From contig DATMTS010000112.1 in the NCBI GenBank assembly GCA_035564555.1, positions 1-17,427 of the forward strand: a stretch of DNA of 17,427 bases. Reading direction: 5' to 3'. The notes beneath the pieces were generated by a model, which saw only the letters and a program-made list of their open reading frames with translations, had not been told where the DNA came from and searched no databases. This stretch comes from DATMTS01 sp035564555. Its GTDB lineage: Bacteria > Actinomycetota > Actinomycetes > Actinomycetales > Microbacteriaceae. Positions 13,393 to 17,427 of this stretch are shown here, one piece after another (the stretch's first letter is position 1; every line of letters begins with the position of its first letter). Position numbers and translations under genes: made by a program.

Positions 13393-14721
13393 ATGTTCAG
13401 CATCCGCCCCGCCGACCGCGAGATCCTGCGGCTCGCCGTACCCGCTCTCGGGGCGCTCGTGGCCGAGCCGCTCTTTCTGCTCGCGGACTCCGCCATGGTC
13501 GGCCACCTGGGATCGACCCCGCTCGCCGCCCTCGGCATCGCGGGGGCGATCCTGCAGACGATCGTCGGTCTCACGGTGTTCCTCGCTTACGGCACGACGC
13601 CGGCGGTGGCCCGGCGACTGGGCGCCGGCGACGAACGGGGAGCCCTGACGGCGGGCGTCGACGGAGTCTGGCTCGCGGCGGGCCTCGGTGCGCTGCTCGC
13701 GCTGGCCGGCTGGGCCTCGGCACCGTACCTGGTCGTCGCATTCGGCGCGTCCGCGGATGTCTCCCGCCAGGCATCCGGCTATCTCACGATCTCGATGGCG
13801 GGGCTGCCCGCCATGTTGCTCGTCTATGCCGCAAGCGGCCTGCTTCGCGGCCTGCAGGACACGCGCACCCCTCTTGTCGTCGCCGGGGTCGGATTCGCCA
13901 CGAACATCGCGCTCAACGCGGTGTTCATCTACGGACTGGGAATGGGGTTGGACGGGTCGGCGCTGGGCACCGTCGTGGCGCAATGGTTCATGGTCGCCGC
14001 TTACCTGGCGATCGTTGCGCGGCACGCGCGTCGGGCCGGCGCCCACCTGGTGCCGGGTCACGCCGGAATCCTGCGTTCCGCGACGTCGGGCGGCTGGTTG
14101 TTCCTGCGCACAGCGAGCCTGCGCGCGGCGATGCTGCTGGCGGTGTTCGTCGCGACCGGGCTCGGTTCGGCCGAGCTCGCCGCGTTCCAGGTCACGATGA
14201 CGATCTTCGGCACCCTGGCCTTCGCCCTCGACGCTCTCGCGATCGCGGCGCAAGCGCTCGTCGGCCGAGGGCTCGGCGCCGCCGATCACGACCACGTGCG
14301 GTCGGTGCTGCGACGCTGCCTGCTCTGGGGCGTGGGCGGCGGCACGGTGCTCGGCATCGCTCTCGCGGCCCTCAGTCCCGCGATCGGCTACGTCTTCACG
14401 GGCGACTCGGCGGTGCTCGGGATGCTGCCGGTCGCGCTCGCGCTCGTGGCGCTCGGAACCCCCTTGAGCGGTTATGTTTTCGTGCTCGACGGAATCCTGA
14501 TCGGAGCAGGGGATGCGCGCTACCTCGCGCTCACCGGCATCCTGAACCTCGCGGCGTTCCTTGCGCTCGCGGCCGCCGTCGTGGCCTGGTCGCCGCGCGG
14601 CGCGGGCGGTCTCGCCTGGCTCACGGCCGCGTTCGCGTTGGGCTATCTCGGCGCGCGCGCCGTCACACTCGGGTTGCGTGGGACGGGCGCCCGTTGGATG
14701 GTCGTCGGCGCCGGCCGGTGA
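13393..14721 (+). CDS. MATE family efflux transporter (DinF-like)
   Basis: The 442-residue membrane protein is a multidrug and toxic-compound extrusion transporter, which exports organic cations or other toxic compounds using a sodium or proton gradient. It begins with the family's IRPADREILRLAVPALGALVAEPLFLLADSAMVGHLG, the first helix pair, followed by LAALGIAGAI and YGTTPAVARRLGAGD. The midpoint has GLLRGLQDTRTPL and NIALNAVFIYGLGMGLDGSALGT. The second half has the duplicated pattern with ELAAFQVTMTIFGTLAFALDALAIAAQALVGRGLGA. About twelve membrane segments are visible, and length is normal. DinF-like membership rests on overall resemblance. The ATG at 13393 has GAGG five bases ahead. It is divergent from the ABC exporter operon and converges with the M20 gene, so this part of the window is a small efflux cluster. 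Confidence 0.94.
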   Translation: MFSIRPADREILRLAVPALGALVAEPLFLLADSAMVGHLGSTPLAALGIAGAILQTIVGLTVFLAYGTTPAVARRLGAGDERGALTAGVDGVWLAAGLGALLALAGWASAPYLVVAFGASADVSRQASGYLTISMAGLPAMLLVYAASGLLRGLQDTRTPLVVAGVGFATNIALNAVFIYGLGMGLDGSALGTVVAQWFMVAAYLAIVARHARRAGAHLVPGHAGILRSATSGGWLFLRTASLRAAMLLAVFVATGLGSAELAAFQVTMTIFGTLAFALDALAIAAQALVGRGLGAADHDHVRSVLRRCLLWGVGGGTVLGIALAALSPAIGYVFTGDSAVLGMLPVALALVALGTPLSGYVFVLDGILIGAGDARYLALTGILNLAAFLALAAAVVAWSPRGAGGLAWLTAAFALGYLGARAVTLGLRGTGARWMVVGAGR

Positions 14722-14736
14722 TGGGCGTTCGGGGCT

Positions 14737-14757
14737 ACCCGCGGGTCACGCGCGGGT
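14737..14757. terminator. Hairpin between convergent MATE and M20 genes
   Basis: ACCCGCG (14737-14743) and CGCGGGT (14751-14757) form a seven-base perfect stem with a seven-base loop in the 35-bp gap between two converging stop codons. It could act in both directions, but no T tract flanks it, so its role as terminator is only suggested by position. Confidence 0.4.
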
Positions 14758-15983
14758 CATGCGCTCGCCGCGCCGAGCCAGGTCTTCGCCGCAACGATGA
14801 GCGCCTGCACGCCCGTGTCGAGCGTCGGTTGGATGACGGGCGCGAAGTAGGGCGAGTGATTCGACGGCACGTCCGTCTCCATGGTGCCGTTCGCCATGGC
14901 CGCGGCCACCGTCTGCGGGTCGCCGCCGCCGAGCAGCCAATACACGAGGGGCACCCCGGCCGCTGTGGCCAACTCACCGACGTCTTCGCTGCCGGTCACG
15001 GCACCCGGGTCGAGCACTCGCGCCGCGCCGAACGCCGCGCGGAAGGCATCCATCGTCCGTTCCGTGGCGTCGGGGTCGTTGTAGAGCGCCGCGAACCCTT
15101 CGCCCAGACGGATCTCTGGAGGAGTCGTCGCCCCGGCTGCCTGCGCCTCGGCCTCGACGATCCGGCTGATCGCGGCGATCACCCTGTCGCGTACGGCGGA
15201 GTCGTAGCTGCGCACGTTGATGCCGAGCGTCGCATCCGGCGGGATGATGTTGACCTTCGTCCCCGCGTGCAGGGTGCCCACCGTGACCACCGCGGTCTCG
15301 CCGCCGGCGACCTCGCGCGAAACGATCGTCTGCAGGCGCATCACCGTTGCCGCGGCCATCACCACGGGATCGATCGTCGTCTCGGGTCGTGAGCCGTGGC
15401 CGCCTCGACCGTGCAGGGTGACATGCAGGTCGTCGGTGGCGGCGAACGCCGGCCCGGAATGGGCGCCCAGCACGCCGGCCGGATAAGGGGTGACATGCTG
15501 ACCGAGCACGACATCGGGCGTCGGAATGCGGTCGTAGAGCCCATCGGCGATCATCGTGCGAGCACCGGCGCCTGCCTCCTCGGCCGGCTGGAACAGTGCC
15601 ACCAGCGTGCCCGACCAGCCGCCGCGGTCGTCGACGAGAGCCTGGACGGCACCGAGCAGACAGGCCACATGCACGTCGTGTCCGCAGGCGTGCATGACCG
15701 GCACGTCGTTGCCGTCCGGGTCGATGCCGCGTGCGGTGCTCGCGTAGTCGAGCCCCGTGGCCTCCTCGACGGGCAGGCCGTCCATGTCGGCGCGCAGCAT
15801 GACCGTCGGGCCGGCGCCGTTCTCGAGCACCCCGACGACGCCGGTCTTGCCGATGCCCGTCGTGACGGAGAGGCCCAGCCCCTCGAGGTGCTCGGCGACG
15901 ATTCCGGCCGTTCGGTGCTCGGCGAAGGAGAGCTCCGGATGCCGGTGCAGATCGGTGTAAACGGACTCGACGTCGATGCTCAT
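14757..15983 (-). CDS. M20 family (M20D) amidohydrolase
   Basis: The 408-residue enzyme belongs to the metal-dependent amidohydrolases that cleave N-acyl amino acids, indole acetic acid conjugates or hippurate-like amides. The metal and catalytic residues of the family are all visible: HACGHD (Cys100, His102), PAEEAGAG (Glu135-Glu136), GQHV (His163) and NHSPYF (His376). The conserved N-terminal LHRHPELSFAEHRTA and RADMDGLPVEE are present, as is the lid-domain stretch GRGGHGSRPE. Length is typical and there is no signal peptide, so it acts in the cytoplasm. The ATG at 15983 has AGGG seven to ten bases ahead; the same bases belong to a TAGGGT box, so the gene might also be expressed from a leaderless mRNA. 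The exact substrate cannot be told. Neighbours are a convergent MATE gene and, beyond a repeat-rich gap, a LacI-type regulator that might or might not control it. Confidence 0.93.
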   Translation of the reverse strand: MSIDVESVYTDLHRHPELSFAEHRTAGIVAEHLEGLGLSVTTGIGKTGVVGVLENGAGPTVMLRADMDGLPVEEATGLDYASTARGIDPDGNDVPVMHACGHDVHVACLLGAVQALVDDRGGWSGTLVALFQPAEEAGAGARTMIADGLYDRIPTPDVVLGQHVTPYPAGVLGAHSGPAFAATDDLHVTLHGRGGHGSRPETTIDPVVMAAATVMRLQTIVSREVAGGETAVVTVGTLHAGTKVNIIPPDATLGINVRSYDSAVRDRVIAAISRIVEAEAQAAGATTPPEIRLGEGFAALYNDPDATERTMDAFRAAFGAARVLDPGAVTGSEDVGELATAAGVPLVYWLLGGGDPQTVAAAMANGTMETDVPSNHSPYFAPVIQPTLDTGVQALIVAAKTWLGAASA

Positions 15984-15989
15984 GACGAC

Positions 15990-15995
15990 ACCCTA
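15990..15995 (-). promoter_or_regulatory. -10-like TAGGGT upstream of the M20 gene
   Basis: TAGGGT on the minus strand ends six bases before the ATG at 15983, the third case in the window of a TANNNT box at this distance. No -35 match is visible. The AGGG inside it could instead be a ribosome site, so the reading is ambiguous. Confidence 0.35.
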
Positions 15996-16064
15996 ACGCT
16001 GTGCCGTCGCGCCGATCCGGGCTCGTGCGCCGCGCGATCGCGTCGGGGCGGGAGAAATCGCAAC

Positions 16065-16092
16065 CGCAGGAGACATCCGGTCGGCGCGGCGC
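16065..16092. repeat. 28-bp direct repeat, copy 1
   Basis: This copy matches 16138-16165 at 25 of 28 positions by eye (both start CGCAGGAGA and end GTCGGCGCGGCGC). The two copies bracket the hexamer array exactly. A shorter inverted relative (GGAATCTCCTGC) occurs at 16194-16205. Confidence 0.75.
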
Positions 16093-16138
16093 ATTCGCAA
16101 TCGCAATCGCATTCGCATTCGCATTCGCATTCGCATTC
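16091..16138. repeat. Hexanucleotide tandem array, 8 x GCAWTC
   Basis: Eight consecutive six-base units run without interruption: GCATTC, two GCAATC, then five GCATTC. The array lies between the two 28-bp direct repeat copies. Perfect short-unit arrays of this kind can change length by replication slippage. Confidence 0.9.
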
Positions 16139-16165
16139 GCAGGAGAATTCTGGTCGGCGCGGCGC
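16138..16165. repeat. 28-bp direct repeat, copy 2
   Basis: Second copy of the repeat at 16065-16092; the differences are confined to the middle (CATCCG versus ATTCTG). Confidence 0.75.
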
Positions 16166-16211
16166 GGCGGCGCCGATCGGCGCGGCGTGTCGCGGAATCT
16201 CCTGCAATTGC

Positions 16212-16309
16212 TGCGCGCTCGGGCATGCGCGCTCGGGCATGCGCGCTCGGGCGTGAGCGCTCGGGCGGACGCGCTCCGGCCGACGCGCGCGGGCGTGCGC
16301 GCTCCGGCG
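16212..16309. repeat. 14-bp tandem array, 7 copies, consensus TGCGCGCTCGGGCG
   Basis: Seven adjacent 14-base units fill 98 bases. The first two are identical (TGCGCGCTCGGGCA), the third differs only in its last base, and the later ones have drifted by one to four bases. The unit length is not a multiple of three, so it is not a coding repeat. The array ends 20 bases before the stop of the LacI-type gene on the opposite side. Confidence 0.88.
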
Positions 16310-16328
16310 GCCACACTCAGGCCGGCGC

Positions 16329-17427
16329 TCAGCCCGGCGGAGCGGTCGTGTTGCCGATGTGCAGATCGCTGGTGAATGCGACGGGCTGGGCGACCTCGCC
16401 GGCGAGCATCTGCAGCACGGCCCGGCCCGCCGCCCTGCCCTTGTCGACCGCCGGCTGCACGAGCGTCGTCAGGTCGTACGGCCAAAGCCCCTCGACACGC
16501 ACGCCATCGAAGCCGAGCACGCTGAGCTCCTCGGGCACCCGGATGCCGAGCTCCTCCGCCGCGCGGATCACCCCGGCCGCGAGCAGATCGCTCTGGGCGA
16601 TGACGGCGGTGGGTCGTTGCCCGGCCGGCACGTCGAGCAGCAGCCGTGCGGCGCGGTCGCCCTCGTCGACGAAGCTTCCGGCAGCCGCGACGGCGACGGC
16701 ATCCGGAAAGACGTCGCGCGCACCGGCGAGCCGGTCGATCGACGTGCGCGAGGTGCTGCTCGCGATCATCTGCGGAGTCAGCGGACCCCGCGCTCCACGA
16801 TCGAAGGGCAGAGTGACGACCGCCACCCGCTCGTGCCCGAGGTCGCGCAGATGCCGCGCGCCGAGCGCGGTGGCCTCCCGGTTGTCCTGCGCGATCTCCA
16901 GCACGCCCTCGCCCGGGTAGCCCTCGATCGCCACGACCGGGATGCCCCGATTGCGCAATGTGGTGATGGTCTCGTCGAGGCGCGGCCCGCACCCGATCAG
17001 CACGGCGGCGTCCATCGGCGCGTCGCCGACGGTCACCGCCTGGCCCGCCGCCTCGCGGCCGGCGTCGGTCAGAATCAGCACTGCGGCCCCGATCTCGCCG
17101 ACTCGCTCGGAGAGGCCGTCGAGCATGGCGATCTTGATGGGATCGTGGAAGGCATCGCTCACGCGTTCCTCGAGCACGACCCCCACGATGCCGCTTCGCC
17201 CCCGGCGCAGCGATCGGGCACGCGGATCGGGGCCGGCGTAGTTCAGCTCCCGGGCAGCCGCGAGCACCCGCTCCCGCGTTGCATCGGAGACGGGACCCGA
17301 CCCGCTGAAGGCCAGGGATGCCGTGGAAGGCGAGACACCGGCACGCGCGGCGACGGCGGCGAGCGTCGGCCGCGCCTCGTCAGCCGGATGGCGGGGCGCG
17401 GCGGCCGGGACCGCCGGTGCTGCCTCC
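16329..17427 (-). CDS. LacI-family transcriptional regulator, N-terminus beyond the window
   Basis: The reading frame is open to the right edge (first complete codon at 17426-17424), giving 365 visible residues. The start lies outside. Near the visible N-terminus is the LacI DNA-binding head: PTLAAVAARAGVSPSTASLAFSG (helix-turn-helix) then VSDATRERVLAAARELNY (hinge). A sugar-binding-type effector domain follows, with SGIVGVVLEERVSDAFHDPIKIAMLDGLSE, VIGCGP-type core strands, VIAQSDLLAAGVIRAAEELGIRVPEELSVLGFDGV, and a C-terminal HIGNTTAPPG. The GTG at 17267 should not be used as start, because that would remove the DNA-binding domain. The head is preceded by at least 18 Ala/Pro-rich residues, longer than usual for the family. 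It probably responds to a small metabolite, and its target genes are not evident here. Downstream is the repeat-rich gap and then the M20 gene on the same strand. Confidence 0.93.
   Translation of the reverse strand, partial: EAAPAVPAAAPRHPADEARPTLAAVAARAGVSPSTASLAFSGSGPVSDATRERVLAAARELNYAGPDPRARSLRRGRSGIVGVVLEERVSDAFHDPIKIAMLDGLSERVGEIGAAVLILTDAGREAAGQAVTVGDAPMDAAVLIGCGPRLDETITTLRNRGIPVVAIEGYPGEGVLEIAQDNREATALGARHLRDLGHERVAVVTLPFDRGARGPLTPQMIASSTSRTSIDRLAGARDVFPDAVAVAAAGSFVDEGDRAARLLLDVPAGQRPTAVIAQSDLLAAGVIRAAEELGIRVPEELSVLGFDGVRVEGLWPYDLTTLVQPAVDKGRAAGRAVLQMLAGEVAQPVAFTSDLHIGNTTAPPG

Larger units (their letters stand above)
15984..16328. other. 345-bp non-coding gap rich in repeats
   Basis: The gap lies between the M20 start and the stop of the LacI-type gene. 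About half is made of tandem repeats (16091-16138 and 16212-16309) plus a 28-bp direct repeat. Frames running through it give only low-complexity peptides in every frame, so I see no gene. Nearest the M20 start it contains TAGGGT (minus strand, 15990-15995). Confidence 0.8.

Noticed and set aside
10171..14721. A biosynthetic cluster for an antibiotic, suggested by the TnrB3-like exporter and MATE pump
   Set aside because: No biosynthetic enzyme lies in the window; the exporter, its regulator and the MATE pump alone indicate general efflux.
16091..16309. A CRISPR-like array or a repeat-peptide gene
   Set aside because: The repeats are directly adjacent with no spacers, units are 6 and 14 bases, no cas gene is present, and translated frames give only dipeptide runs such as His-Ser or Ala-Phe.
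1..17427. A new defence system, mobile island or prophage
   Set aside because: No integrase, transposase, toxin-antitoxin, nuclease or phage genes are seen, base composition looks even, and every gene fits a well-known family.

Overview
The window is high-GC, densely coding DNA. Its protein content, codon use and short TANNNT promoters placed just upstream of start codons fit an actinobacterium, most likely of the family Microbacteriaceae; the family-level guess comes from overall sequence style and was not searched. Eleven genes are supported (ten complete, one cut by the right edge), and nearly all the sequence is accounted for. No rRNA, tRNA, CRISPR array, insertion sequence or phage gene was seen.

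Layout, left to right. (1) 27-1253, minus strand: a LivK-type lipoprotein of a branched-chain amino acid ABC importer, with an upstream promoter and a strong inverted repeat in its leader. (2) 1487-2395, minus: a class A beta-lactamase-like serine hydrolase with no signal peptide and no visible Glu166 equivalent, followed by a probable intrinsic terminator. (3) 2510-4507, minus: a soluble M13 (neprilysin-like) zinc peptidase. (4) 4693-10143, plus: a tightly overlapped four-gene oligopeptide/dipeptide importer operon: binding lipoprotein, fused double ATPase, DppC-type permease, DppB-type permease. All three junctions are 4-nt start/stop overlaps. The M13 peptidase is divergent from it, so import and intracellular cleavage of peptides may be linked. 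(5) 13305-10171, minus: a drug-exporter-type operon: ATPase, twelve-helix-type permease (TnrB3-like), MarR/GbsR-type regulator. Its promoter appears leaderless and is overlapped by a 16-bp near-palindrome that is a good operator candidate. (6) 13393-14721, plus: a MATE/DinF efflux protein divergent from the exporter operon and sharing the operator-bearing intergenic region. (7) 14757-15983, minus: an M20D amidohydrolase. (8) 15984-16328: a 345-bp non-coding gap holding two different tandem repeats and a 28-bp direct repeat. (9) 16329-17427, minus: a LacI-family repressor whose first residues lie beyond the right edge.

The genes mostly do housekeeping nutrient import (amino acids, peptides), peptide and amide hydrolysis, and toxic-compound efflux. 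I do not see a convincing undescribed multi-gene system. The most interesting signals are non-coding: the promoter/operator arrangement at 13306-13392, the repeat-filled gap at 15984-16328, a REP-like repeat forming the linker of the fused ATPase, a 10-bp perfect hairpin at the ATPase/permease junction, and a genome-style over-representation of the hexamer GCATCC/GGATGC.
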